DNA of 64,000 nucleotides from an uncultured bacterium (GCA_946622415.1 CAMOPX010000003.1:62001-126000); one strand, 5' to 3'. Positions 48,081-57,255 are shown, counted from the first letter of the stretch. Notes: generated from the letters alone by a model not told the origin. Numbers and translations are program-made.

Positions 48081-49256
48081 ATGTTCAGATGTACGGAATG
48101 TAATAAAGAATACGATATAAAACCAGATTATTGCGACGATTGCGGAAATGATGTATTTGTTGAAATTGCGCCGCAAGTTAATGAAACACCCGCTGTACAA
48201 AAACAAGAAGAAATTAAATCCGAACCTCAAATTCAAAATATTCAGGAAAGTACATATCAAAAGACTCCCCCGCATTCTTATTACGAAGAAAGAAAGCCCA
48301 TAAAAAAAGAAGAACTTTTATCTTATATTATTTTTTGTATGTGTTTGATTTTATCTTTTATGGTAGTTTTTGTGTATAACCCAAAAGAAACCCCAAAAGA
48401 AGAAGTTGCTAAAGAAAAACCCGATGTTGTAGCACAGAATATACCTACACTTGACAGTTTTTGGAATAATACTCCGGCAAAACCGGAGCCGCAAAAACAA
48501 ACCGTAATATCACAATTGCCCCAAGAACAAGAACCTGCAAAACCCGTAATTGTTAATCCTCCGCAAGAGGTGGTTCAAAAACCGGAACCAAAAACTACAA
48601 CCGTAAAATTAAAAACTGTTCCGATTACAAAAAACAATATATTTACAAAAAAAGAACCAAAACAAGTATCAACCAAAGCATCTGTTCAAACAAAACAACC
48701 CCAAACAAAAATTCAATCTAAATCTCAAACAACTCAAAATAAAGTTGTTCAACAAAAACCTGTAACAACTTCTAAAACTACAGTTCAAAAAAATACTGTT
48801 CAGCAAAAACCGACGCCCGTCAAAACACAGGTTCAAACCTCGCAAGCTTCTAAAACAATAACTCAAACAGCTCAATCAAAACCAATACAGGTAAATACTC
48901 AACAATCTGCTCAAACAGCAACTGTTCAAGTTCAACCATCCGTTGATACTGCGGCACTTAGAAAAGAACTTTCAACTTATAAAACATCGCTCAGAAATAC
49001 AATCGGCAGAAAAATTGATTTCACTGATGTTGTTGGGGATGGTTCATGCAGTATTATATTTAAAATAGATTCATCAGGAAGATTAACAAATAGAGCTTTT
49101 TCTAAACAATCAACAAATACAACCCTGAATGATGCCGTATATAAAGCAGTAATGAGTACGCCTTCATATAATCCCCCGCCAAGCGGATATAAGGGTGAAA
49201 CTTTGACATTAAAAATATCATTTTATAACGGTAATTTTGAAATTGCTTTGAATTAA
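48081..49256 (+). CDS. TonB/TolA-like protein 2 with N-terminal zinc ribbon
   Basis: A 391-residue protein. A cytoplasmic zinc ribbon (C4-x2-C7 and C18-x2-C21) opens it, followed by one transmembrane helix (~75-97), a long Gln/Thr/Lys/Pro linker (~100-290), and a C-terminal domain with C-S-I-I-F-K-I-D-S-S-G-R-L-T-N, a paired helix, and P-S-Y-N-P-P-P-S-G-Y. This closely follows the TonB/TolA C-terminal pattern (strand, D-x-x-G-R-L, helix, P-P). Zinc-ribbon plus TM plus TonB_C is an unusual combination. It is last gene of the operon and ends before a strong terminator. Confidence 0.78.
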   Translation: MFRCTECNKEYDIKPDYCDDCGNDVFVEIAPQVNETPAVQKQEEIKSEPQIQNIQESTYQKTPPHSYYEERKPIKKEELLSYIIFCMCLILSFMVVFVYNPKETPKEEVAKEKPDVVAQNIPTLDSFWNNTPAKPEPQKQTVISQLPQEQEPAKPVIVNPPQEVVQKPEPKTTTVKLKTVPITKNNIFTKKEPKQVSTKASVQTKQPQTKIQSKSQTTQNKVVQQKPVTTSKTTVQKNTVQQKPTPVKTQVQTSQASKTITQTAQSKPIQVNTQQSAQTATVQVQPSVDTAALRKELSTYKTSLRNTIGRKIDFTDVVGDGSCSIIFKIDSSGRLTNRAFSKQSTNTTLNDAVYKAVMSTPSYNPPPSGYKGETLTLKISFYNGNFEIALN

Positions 49257-49277
49257 AATGAAAAATATACAATAATT

Positions 49278-49321
49278 AAAAAACTATTGCGCAAAATAAA
49301 TAAAAAGCGCAATAGTTTTTT
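49278..49321. terminator. bidirectional terminator between the envelope operon and the VWA gene
   Basis: AAAAAACTATTGCGC / GCGCAATAGTTTTTT stem with a 14-nt loop, between the stops of two converging genes. Confidence 0.9.
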
Positions 49322-49348
49322 TAAGTTATACAAAATGTAGTTTTAATC

Positions 49349-50254
49349 TTAATCCTCGGGAATGTATTCATAGTTTTGTTTAGTTACTTCTTGAGGTACT
49401 GATTGAATTGAATCGGTCAGAACATTCGAGAAATCTGCAAGATTGTTTATTGTGTAGAATTTTCCGCCGGTATAATTTGCAAGACAAGTCAGACTTCTTG
49501 AATTAGAAGAAACTAAAACTACATCAATATGTACATCTGAACGTGTTTGCATTAATTTTTTAGCAAAAGCACAAGGATCGCCTCCGCAGTTTTCTCCGCC
49601 ATCGGTTATTAAAACAATCTTTTTAGCAGAGGTGGTGCCGTAGGGTTTAAAATCTTGATTAACTGTTCTGTCTAATGCATAAACAAGAGGTGTTGCACCG
49701 CCTAAATCAACAGAATTCATACCTGCTAAGATATTAGAAGCGTTAGCTGTTGAAATTCCTGTTACCTGTTGAGTTGCTGCACAAACTCCTGATGTTGAAC
49801 CGAGTGAAGAGGCTTCTGTTACAACAGAGAATTTGTTTCCTTTTCTTACTATTTTTTTAATTTCTTGCAGAGTATTTGTAGTTGTCGGATTATTGCCGTA
49901 GCTGTCGTGTCCGAATACCCTGAAGCCTAATTGTACATTAGACGGTATTTGGCTGATAATTGCTGCCATACTTCTTTTTGCAACAGTAATCCAGTTTGCC
50001 ATACTGCCCGAATAATCCATTACTATTTCAACTATTCCTGCTTGTGTTGCATTAACTTGATTTGATGCAATATAATTTTGTGTGTAATAATTGTTGTAGT
50101 AGTTTTGATTGGTTGAATTAGCAGGAGAAGTTATTACTTGACCGCTTGAATTTTTGACGGTGCCTGATGTATTTACTTTGTATTTTGCGGCTTCAGTTGA
50201 GCCAATTGTAGCTAATATCGCACAAATTATAGCTATAGACGCATATTTTTTCAT
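49349..50254 (-). CDS. secreted von Willebrand factor A domain protein
   Basis: A 301-residue protein with a signal peptide (1-22, ending T-E-A-A). A low-complexity Asn/Tyr/Gln stretch (45-65) comes next, then a full VWA domain: MIDAS D80-Y-S-G-S-M, the threonine in G-G-A-T-P-L, and I-T-D-G-G-E-N-C-G-G-D. All metal-coordinating motif positions are present. Cysteines around C-G-G-D-P-C suggest disulfides in the periplasm or outside. It lies tail-to-tail with the operon containing another VWA protein, so a functional link is plausible but unproven. Confidence 0.85.
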   Translation of the reverse strand: MKKYASIAIICAILATIGSTEAAKYKVNTSGTVKNSSGQVITSPANSTNQNYYNNYYTQNYIASNQVNATQAGIVEIVMDYSGSMANWITVAKRSMAAIISQIPSNVQLGFRVFGHDSYGNNPTTTNTLQEIKKIVRKGNKFSVVTEASSLGSTSGVCAATQQVTGISTANASNILAGMNSVDLGGATPLVYALDRTVNQDFKPYGTTSAKKIVLITDGGENCGGDPCAFAKKLMQTRSDVHIDVVLVSSNSRSLTCLANYTGGKFYTINNLADFSNVLTDSIQSVPQEVTKQNYEYIPED

Positions 50255-50465
50255 ATTTCACCTGCTTTCTTATGAAATCTTTGGATTTCTTTTATATATT
50301 CTACAACGAATCTTTTTTAAAAAAGTTCGTTTATTTTAAAAAATTTAAAAAAATTTAAAAAAATTGACTAATTTTAACAAAAATAAGGAATCTCATTTTA
50401 TTGACAATTGGCTATGACTATGAGAAATTTTATAGAGTAAGAGATATTACTGCTATAGGTTATTA

Positions 50466-51875
50466 ATGTTTGCAGAAATAGAATCGAGTCTATATCCCGT
50501 TGTATGCAGGATAAATACATATTTGTCAAATTATATTCTGGTTTTTTTACTATCAGGAGTGGGTATTTGGTATACATTTAAAACCCGTTTTGTTCAAATC
50601 AGATGCTTTCCCGAAGCAATAAAAAATACCTTTGGTTCACTCGTTCATTTTGGCAGACGACACGATAGCGGTATGAGTTCTTTTCAGGCATTATCAACAG
50701 CTATTGCATCGCAAGTCGGAACAGGCAATATTGTCGGTGCTTCAGGCGCTATTCTTGTCGGAGGTCCCGGGGCAATATTTTGGATGTGGGTAATGGCTTT
50801 TTTGGGAATGGCAACAATATATGCAGAAGCAGTTTTGGCGGTTAAAACAAGAAAAATTGATACCGATGGCCACATCAAAGGCGGGCCTGTATATTACATT
50901 ACAACTGCGTTTAATGGAATTTTCGGGAAATTTCTTGCGGGATGTTTTGCAATAGCGATTATATTGGCGCTTGGATGTATGGGTTGTATGGTTCAATCCA
51001 ATTCAATCAGCTATACAATGCAATCAGCGTTCGGAATCCCTTCTTGGGTGATTGGTATTATATTAATTGTAATTTGTTCGGTTATATTTATAGGCGGAAT
51101 AAAAAGACTTGCTTTTGTTGCGGAAAAAATAGTTCCTTTTATGGCTCTTTTCTTTATAGTGGGCGGAATTATAATCCTTATCGCAAGAATACAATATATC
51201 CCCGATACATTTATGATGATATTCAAGTATGCATTTCACCCTCAAGCAATAATCGGCGGCGGATTTTGGTATGCTTTAATGCAAACCGTGAGTCAGGGCG
51301 CAAAAAGAGGATTGTTTTCAAATGAAGCAGGTATGGGTTCTACTCCGCACGCCCATGCTATGGCAAAGGTTAAAACCCCGCATAAACAAGGGACTATTGC
51401 CATGATGGGCGTGTTTGTTGATACGTTCGTTATTCTTACAATAAATGCTCTTGTTATAATTTCGACATTATACACTCAGGACGGTATCTTGAATGCAGGA
51501 TACACAGGTGCAATAACGGAAGTTATTACAAAAACAAATCTGGTTCAAACCGCATTCGGAACAGTGTTTGGTTCTTCCGTCGGTGCAATATTTGTTGCTA
51601 TATGCTTAATGTTTTTTGCGTTTTCAACAATTCTTGGGTGGAATTTCTTCGGAAAAATCAATACCATCTATCTTTTTGGAAAAAATAAAAGAGTAAAATT
51701 AATCTATGCATTAATATCACTTACGTTTATTATGTTTGGTACTGTTGTTTCTTGTGATTTGGTTTGGGAAATGGCGGATATGTTTAATAACCTTATGGTT
51801 ATTCCGAATGTTATCGCACTCTTTGCTTTGACTAAAATGGTGCTTATGCTTTTGAAAAATGGTAAAACAAATTAA
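50466..51875 (+). CDS. sodium:alanine (AGCS family) symporter
   Basis: A 469-residue inner-membrane carrier with 10-11 helices. AGCS signatures: G-T-G-N-I-V-G-A near residue 82, G-G-P-G-A-I-F-W-M-W, the charged K-G-G-P-V-Y-Y-I-T segment, K-R-G-L-F-S-N-E-A-G-M-G-S-T-P near 280, and G-W-N-F-F-G near the end. The family takes up alanine or glycine with Na+. There is no visible strong Shine-Dalgarno before the ATG at 50466 (TATAGGTTATTA). It is a single gene. Confidence 0.92.
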   Translation: MFAEIESSLYPVVCRINTYLSNYILVFLLSGVGIWYTFKTRFVQIRCFPEAIKNTFGSLVHFGRRHDSGMSSFQALSTAIASQVGTGNIVGASGAILVGGPGAIFWMWVMAFLGMATIYAEAVLAVKTRKIDTDGHIKGGPVYYITTAFNGIFGKFLAGCFAIAIILALGCMGCMVQSNSISYTMQSAFGIPSWVIGIILIVICSVIFIGGIKRLAFVAEKIVPFMALFFIVGGIIILIARIQYIPDTFMMIFKYAFHPQAIIGGGFWYALMQTVSQGAKRGLFSNEAGMGSTPHAHAMAKVKTPHKQGTIAMMGVFVDTFVILTINALVIISTLYTQDGILNAGYTGAITEVITKTNLVQTAFGTVFGSSVGAIFVAICLMFFAFSTILGWNFFGKINTIYLFGKNKRVKLIYALISLTFIMFGTVVSCDLVWEMADMFNNLMVIPNVIALFALTKMVLMLLKNGKTN

Positions 51876-51961
51876 TTTTTGTATTTTTTATACTCGGTTT
51901 GCAAAAAAGCAGGATAGATTTCTTGATATAAACAATACTATTAACTATTTAATATGTATAA

Positions 51962-52075
51962 TTAAGAGGTGATTTTATCGCTATGATAATCCAAAAATTC
52001 AAGCAAACGTACTAATCCCTATGAATATGTCATTGCGAGGCGATTTTATCGCCGCGGCAATCCGTTTGATATAAA
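51962..52075. repeat. two decayed copies of the TGTCATTGCGAG intergenic repeat
   Basis: The second copy (about 52028-52066) reads GTCATTGCGAGGCG then ATTTTATCGCCGCGGCAATCC. A more mutated one (about 51966-51992) reads AGGTGATTTTATCGC and then TGATAATCC. No gene is present in 51876-52111. Confidence 0.55.
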
Positions 52076-52111
52076 AGTATGTGGTATACGTACCTTTTTG
52101 TACCTTGCGGA

Positions 52112-53293
52112 CTATGGATTGGTATCAATCATTGATTTATAACTATTTACCATACCTTGTCCAAATATTTTTTCACTAGGTACAGTTTGTACAGGGTTAG
52201 CTTTGCAAATTTGTTCGGCTTCGTTAAAAACTACTGTTATACTTCCATATCCGAAACTACTCCTACCATCCCATGTGTGATTCCATACATCACAAACTAA
52301 ATCATATATTATACCAGGTGATGTACCACCGTTATCACCGGAATGTACTGTATATGCGTATTTTGCGATAAGATGATTGTCTCCTGAGCATGTGTATAAT
52401 TGCAAGACTGGTTCTACGGAAGCAACCGGAAAAGTATCTTCTGATTGTATATTTGTTGGACAATTATGATAATAAATTTTATAAGACACAGGTTTTGCGT
52501 ATTTGCATTCCTGCCAAGTTGAATTATAATCACTACATTTTTTTGAATGTCCATCATTTTTATCGATATAATAGCTGTTATTAATTACACTCAGGCATTT
52601 TGTTGAATCGCATGATGCGCATCCTTCTCCAAACTGTTGTTCGCAATCGTTTTTACATACTCCGTCTTCGAGTTTGTATCCTTTTGCTGTATCACATGCT
52701 GTGCATTGTGTTTTATTACATGTTATACATCCTGTACCGTATTTCACGGCACAACAATCTCCTGTTGTACATGATTTTTCGCATGACCCGTTTTCTAATT
52801 CATAACCCGTTTCGCATTTTGTACAAATTCCGTCAGATTCATTGCAATCAGCACAATAGGGGGTTTTATCCGAACATGCAACACAAGCATTGTTTAAAAA
52901 ATATTCTCCGTAATTGCATTTGGTATCTTCACATTTGCAAGTACGATAATTAAGTTTCTTACCTTCATTTAGACAAGATTCATTATTTAATTCGCAACTG
53001 ATACACGTTGTTTGACCGGATTCGACTGCACAATAAGTACAATTTTCACCGCAATCCGTAGACTTATACTTTGAATTACTGCTTGAGACAGCACTTGCGG
53101 AATGATGAATATGTCTGCTTATTACCGGAACTAAAGCGGCTAAAACTATTGATAAAGCAACAAACATAAATCCGAGTTCAAGTACCGAAAAGCATTGCTT
53201 AATCTTAATTTTGAAATTTTGTTTTTTAAAATTTTTAAATTTATTTGCTAATATATATGTATAATATTTTAATGATTTAAATATATTTTTCAT
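52112..53293 (-). CDS. prepilin-like protein with cysteine-rich furin/EGF-like repeats
   Basis: A 393-residue protein. A long basic leader (~33 residues) precedes F-S-V-L-E and a hydrophobic helix (~35-60). This resembles a prepilin signal except that Cys, not Gly or Ala, sits before the cut, so processing is doubtful. Residues ~78-235 contain roughly 30 cysteines in repeats of the type C-x2-C...C-x2-C-x-x-G-Y-x-L-x-x-G-x-C, as in furin-like, growth-factor-receptor and protist variant-surface proteins. The last ~150 residues are a separate domain with scattered cysteines. It is most likely a disulfide-rich surface protein anchored in the inner membrane or a pilus. Confidence 0.75.
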   Translation of the reverse strand: MKNIFKSLKYYTYILANKFKNFKKQNFKIKIKQCFSVLELGFMFVALSIVLAALVPVISRHIHHSASAVSSSNSKYKSTDCGENCTYCAVESGQTTCISCELNNESCLNEGKKLNYRTCKCEDTKCNYGEYFLNNACVACSDKTPYCADCNESDGICTKCETGYELENGSCEKSCTTGDCCAVKYGTGCITCNKTQCTACDTAKGYKLEDGVCKNDCEQQFGEGCASCDSTKCLSVINNSYYIDKNDGHSKKCSDYNSTWQECKYAKPVSYKIYYHNCPTNIQSEDTFPVASVEPVLQLYTCSGDNHLIAKYAYTVHSGDNGGTSPGIIYDLVCDVWNHTWDGRSSFGYGSITVVFNEAEQICKANPVQTVPSEKIFGQGMVNSYKSMIDTNP

Positions 53294-53380
53294 AACTTAT
53301 TCATAATAAAATAAATTGCTAAAAATAAAAAGAATATAATATTTCTTAACAATATAAATTTATTTAGTCCATTCATTTTT

Positions 53381-54130
53381 CTATCTGTCTTCTTTTGAAC
53401 AGAAATTTCCGTCTCCATTGTTCAATGGGTCTTTATTTTGTCCTTTTTTATAGTATTCTTTTATCATCTTAATTTCCGATAATGAACAAAATCTGTCTTC
53501 GCCTAAGTTTGCTCTTTCAAAACAATAAAATGTTACACCTTTCTTTTCAAGAGTCCTCGGGAAACAATCTTGCGTATAAACGGGTTCAACAATATCATCT
53601 ATTCTTCTTGAATCTTGTAATTGTTCTATGGTGATATTATCAGATTCATCAAAACTTAGTCTTGGTGCTTCCGCTTCTTTTAATAACTCATACAAATATT
53701 TGATATCCTTTATTTTTAAACCCTTTTTATAATAAAAACTGTAATATCCTGTTTCTGCTGCCATACTCATAACATAATATTTATTCTTTTTTCCTCTGAT
53801 ATTAAAATACACGCCCGATATATTGATATCTTTATTGACAGGAAAATTATCATAGACACCCGAAATATCTTTTATTCCGTGTTCGTTTTCTTTTCCTTCA
53901 AATGTTTCTGATTTTCTTGCGACAATTTTATGTCTTTTGTAGGGAAAAGCTATTTCTATCATACCTTTCATAGCTCTAACCGAATAATTTTCTACTTTTA
54001 AAGGGAAATTAAAACCTGTAATTTCTCTTGCTAAACTGATATCGTCTTCGCAATTTGTCCATGGATTAGGGATTGCAAAAGCAGCCTGAATTAATAAAAA
54101 GATAACCGTAAAATTTAAAAATTTTTTCAA
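53381..54130 (-). CDS. secreted hypothetical protein
   Basis: A 249-residue protein with a signal peptide (M-K-K-F-L-N-F-T-V-I-F-L-L ending A-A-F-A, about residue 19). The mature part is a mixed alpha/beta domain with four cysteines (N-C-E-D-D, D-C-F-P, F-Y-C-F-E and late C-S). I do not recognise the family. AAGGAG precedes the ATG. It is upstream of the cysteine-rich prepilin gene on the same strand with an 87-bp gap, so they may be co-transcribed. Confidence 0.7.
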   Translation of the reverse strand: MKKFLNFTVIFLLIQAAFAIPNPWTNCEDDISLAREITGFNFPLKVENYSVRAMKGMIEIAFPYKRHKIVARKSETFEGKENEHGIKDISGVYDNFPVNKDINISGVYFNIRGKKNKYYVMSMAAETGYYSFYYKKGLKIKDIKYLYELLKEAEAPRLSFDESDNITIEQLQDSRRIDDIVEPVYTQDCFPRTLEKKGVTFYCFERANLGEDRFCSLSEIKMIKEYYKKGQNKDPLNNGDGNFCSKEDR

Positions 54131-54222
54131 AATTTGTTCTCCTTTACTTAATATTATATTACCGGAATAAATATTTATGTGATATTATTTTTTTGTAACA
54201 GCATTGGGGGTTGATAGGTATT

Positions 54223-55599
54223 ATGAAAAAAATTTTAATTTGTTTTATTTTATTGTTTAATTTGGTTTTACCTTCTTATTCAGCCGACTTTACGGGTCGC
54301 TGGGCGGAAAAAATATCCGAACGAGTTGTAATGGATATATTTTCTAAACAAAATGACAACGAATATAAAATATTTATCACATGGAGAGAGGATAAACTCG
54401 CCCAAAAAGATATATACAGATTTGATGCAACCGACATCGGCAACGGAGTTTTAAAATACAAAAACGGTATTCATATATATCGTTATTTTGATTCCAAAAA
54501 TAAATTTAAAGATGAAACAGATTACACTGATGGCTCGGGAACTATCAAAATAAAAGGTAATGAAATCATCTGGCAGGATGATAAAGCAAAAAATGAAGAT
54601 ACTGTATTTATAAGAGCAAACAAAAACCTTATCAAAGATTCAATCATAAAAAATAAATCGTTTTCTATAATGCTTCCTCAGGAATTAAAGGGAATATATG
54701 ACGCAAAAATTGATAAAAATACCATAACTTTATATCATAAAGCATCTAAAAAAGCAGGCTTTGGCGGATTCGGATTCGGAATAAGAGCATACAAAACTCC
54801 GGCAGACCATGCAATGCTTCCGGGTGGAGAAAAAATAGGTGAATTAAAAGATAAGAAGAATAATCTTTATGATATTGTTTTAAAATACCCGACAGATGTT
54901 CAATACGATTATACAAAAAGTGAAAAACCCGAATCCTATGTTGCTTTGTATGATGCAGGCAGAGTTGTTAAAATAAAAGGCTTAAACGGCTCTACATACT
55001 ATAAAAACCAAGGCGCAAAAGGCGAAGGTATGTATAAAGATATTTTAAATAAACACGTTAAAGCAATAAATGAAAAATGGGATTCGGCTAAACTCGAAAA
55101 AGAAGAAATGAGTTATATGTATAACGTCATAACGCAATCCGGTGAAAATGCACTTGATAAGATTGGTTATACTTATTATGACACAAACGGTGACGGCATA
55201 GAAGAATTGTTAATCGGTGAAATTACGACAGATACCAATAAAGGAATTATCTATGATATTTATACAATGACAGATAGAAAACCCGCTCACGTTATCAGTG
55301 GCGGCACTCGTGACAGATATTTTGTTTGCAATGATTCTTTTATATGTAATGATTATTCAGCAGGCGCTGAAGAAAGAGGCTGGCTTGTTTATATATTAGT
55401 TGAAAATTCAACGGAATTATTCCCTCAAGTCGGTTTTAAATATGATGCATATACAAACAAGAAAAATCCTTGGTTTTTATCTTATGACTTTTTTAAAGAC
55501 GAGTGGCAAAATGTGGATGAAGCTGCTTTTAAAGACAGAAAAGCAGTATTTGACAGATACAAAAGATTCGACTTTATTCCTTTGAATACGGTAAAATAA
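54223..55599 (+). CDS. secreted hypothetical protein with C-terminal D-x-N-x-D-G calcium-type loop
   Basis: A 458-residue protein with a signal peptide (1-20, ending S-Y-S-A). Residues ~20-135 form a beta-rich domain beginning F-T-G-R-W-A-E-K, reminiscent of lipocalin-like stress proteins. Residues ~150-270 include a Gly-Phe-rich stretch (G-F-G-G-F-G-F-G). The C-terminal third has Y-D-T-N-G-D-G-I-E-E-L-L-I-G, a calcium-binding loop of the FG-GAP/EF-hand type, and paired cysteines. The ATG at 54223 is preferred to a TTG at 54211. Unknown function; it runs tail-to-tail into htpX with a 4-bp gap. Confidence 0.7.
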   Translation: MKKILICFILLFNLVLPSYSADFTGRWAEKISERVVMDIFSKQNDNEYKIFITWREDKLAQKDIYRFDATDIGNGVLKYKNGIHIYRYFDSKNKFKDETDYTDGSGTIKIKGNEIIWQDDKAKNEDTVFIRANKNLIKDSIIKNKSFSIMLPQELKGIYDAKIDKNTITLYHKASKKAGFGGFGFGIRAYKTPADHAMLPGGEKIGELKDKKNNLYDIVLKYPTDVQYDYTKSEKPESYVALYDAGRVVKIKGLNGSTYYKNQGAKGEGMYKDILNKHVKAINEKWDSAKLEKEEMSYMYNVITQSGENALDKIGYTYYDTNGDGIEELLIGEITTDTNKGIIYDIYTMTDRKPAHVISGGTRDRYFVCNDSFICNDYSAGAEERGWLVYILVENSTELFPQVGFKYDAYTNKKNPWFLSYDFFKDEWQNVDEAAFKDRKAVFDRYKRFDFIPLNTVK

Positions 55600-55603
55600 A
55601 AAA

Positions 55604-56500
55604 TTAACCGTTGAAATTCATTTTTTCCAGTCTTCTTATTCTATCTTCCGTATTCGGGTGAGTAGAAAAAAGATTGGTAAAAATATTGTTCCTTAATGGG
55701 TTTGAAATATATAAAGGCGCAACGGCAGAATTTGCACAGGGCATTTCAGAGCCATCGTGGCTGATTCTGTATAATGCTTTAGCAAGAAGCATCGGATTTC
55801 CGCAGATTTGTCCGCCTGTGGCGTCTGCCATATATTCTCTCGAACGTGAAACAGCCATTTTTATTAATGTTGCAGCAATTGGTGTTACAACAGAAGCTAA
55901 AATCGCAACCAATGCCAACATAGAAGATGAATTTGAATTTCTGTTGTTGTATCCGCTTCTATAAATAGAAGCATTTCTTATAAAAGAGGCCATTATAGTA
56001 ATACATCCCAGCATTGTTCCGATAAAACTCGTTACCATTATATCTTTATGAATTATGTGCGATAATTCATGTCCCACGACGCCCATAATTTCATCCATTG
56101 GAACATTTTGCAATAAACCTTTTGTTACAACAACAGCCGCATTTTTTTGATTTCTTCCCGTTGCAAAAGCATTGAGAGCGGAACTATTGATATAATATAA
56201 TTCAGGAAGTCTTATATTGTTGTTTTCGCACATTCTTTTGACGTTGTTGATGTATTCGCCAAATTCTTCTTCTCTCATACGGATTGCACCTTGAGATTTT
56301 AGGACAATATCCTTTGAAAAAAAGTATGAAAAGAGGTTCATACCAACTGCAATAACCATTGTCGCCATAATACCCGTCATTCCGAGTCCGAATATTTCGG
56401 TTATTATGTATCCTAAAAATAGTATTGCCGTTATTGATAAACCGATAAAAAACATCAGTTTTATTTCGTTCGCTATTATTGTTCTATTAACTGCATTCAT
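55604..56500 (-). CDS. htpX: membrane zinc metalloprotease HtpX (M48)
   Basis: A 298-residue inner-membrane protease that degrades misfolded membrane proteins. Zinc motif H144-E-L-S-H148, with the third ligand expected in the S-R-E-Y-M-A-D segment near residue 230. Two N-terminal helices (15-60) and two more around 155-215 flank the catalytic site, and T-H-P-N-T-E-D-R-I-R-R-L lies at the end. The length and layout match HtpX. GGAAG precedes the ATG. Confidence 0.93.
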   Translation of the reverse strand: MNAVNRTIIANEIKLMFFIGLSITAILFLGYIITEIFGLGMTGIMATMVIAVGMNLFSYFFSKDIVLKSQGAIRMREEEFGEYINNVKRMCENNNIRLPELYYINSSALNAFATGRNQKNAAVVVTKGLLQNVPMDEIMGVVGHELSHIIHKDIMVTSFIGTMLGCITIMASFIRNASIYRSGYNNRNSNSSSMLALVAILASVVTPIAATLIKMAVSRSREYMADATGGQICGNPMLLAKALYRISHDGSEMPCANSAVAPLYISNPLRNNIFTNLFSTHPNTEDRIRRLEKMNFNG

Positions 56501-56630
56501 TGTATTTCTTCCTTTTTTGATTATTTTAGCACAATTATAAATACGAGTAAAAGGAAGAAGCTATTAATTAATAAACAAATGTTTAAAATTTGTGACTGTA
56601 AAAACTGAGAAAAATGCAAATTGCTGAAAA

Positions 56631-57180
56631 GTCTTTTTCGAGAGGGAAGAACCCGAATTTGTGAAACAAATTCTATGGGTCGAGTCAACTACAATTAAAC
56701 CTAAAAAATAAAAATTGGGTCCGGTGACTCTGCCGAGAAAAAGACTAAATGTCTTTTTCGAGAGGGCAAAAGCGAAGCGGATTTTTCGTAGGGCGAAACA
56801 AAGTGAAGACCCGAAGTAGCGAGGACAACATGAAGCGAAAACAAAGTGTAGCGAAATACTTGTCCGAGTGAAGAAAAATCCAAGAAAGCGGTTGCTCCCA
56901 CCGGAATACTAAAGTTTAATCATTAATTTAAAAAATAAAAATTGGGTCCGGTGACTCTGCCGAGAAAAAGACTAAATGTCTTTTTCGAGAGGGAAGAACC
57001 CGAATTTGTGAAACAAATTCTATGGGTCGAGTCAACTACAATTAAACCTAAAAAATAAAAATTGGGTCCGGTGACTCTGCCGAGAAAAAGACTAAATGTC
57101 TTTTTCGAGAGGGAAGAACCCGAATTTGTGAAACAAATTCTATGGGTCGAGTCAACTACAATTAAACCTAAAAAATAAAA
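56631..57180 (-). repeat. 120-bp tandem repeat array carrying the 3' end of tRNA-Lys
   Basis: Two identical 120-bp units (56941-57060, 57061-57180) abut the 3' end of tRNA-Lys. A further full-length unit lies at 56631-56750. A partial start (56751-56766) is followed by ~168 bp of different, more GC-rich sequence (56767-56934). On the minus strand each unit begins with the last 11 bases of the tRNA (CACCGGACCCA), then a T-rich run. Two hairpins follow: AGAATTTGT/ACAAATTC, and the perfect GAAAAAGAC/GTCTTTTTC with loop ATTTA. No gene is credible here; 56501-56630 holds nothing I can support. Confidence 0.9.
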
Positions 57181-57182
57181 AT

Positions 57183-57255
57183 TGGGTCCGGTGGGACTCG
57201 AACCCACGACCAAGTGATTAAGAGTCACCTGCTCTACCAACTGAGCTACAAACCC
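57183..57255 (-). tRNA. tRNA-Lys (anticodon CTT)
   Basis: A 73-nt cloverleaf on the minus strand: acceptor GGGTTTG/CGGACCC with two G-T pairs, D-arm GCTC/GAGC, anticodon loop CTCTTAA, T-arm GTGGG-TTCGAGT-CCCAC, discriminator A. CCA is not encoded. It is embedded in repeats built from its own 5' and 3' ends. Confidence 0.96.

Noticed and set aside
56701-56901. A 66-codon minus-strand open frame in the GC-richer segment
   Set aside because: It lies in repeat-derived sequence, has no Shine-Dalgarno and no recognisable domain.
56631-57180. CRISPR array
   Set aside because: The 120-bp units are directly adjacent with no variable spacers, and no cas genes are present.
56923-57240. A 105-codon open frame on the minus strand with two identical 40-residue repeats
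   Set aside because: It starts inside tRNA-Lys and stays open only because the 120-bp repeat is a multiple of three; no ribosome site and no gene-like composition.
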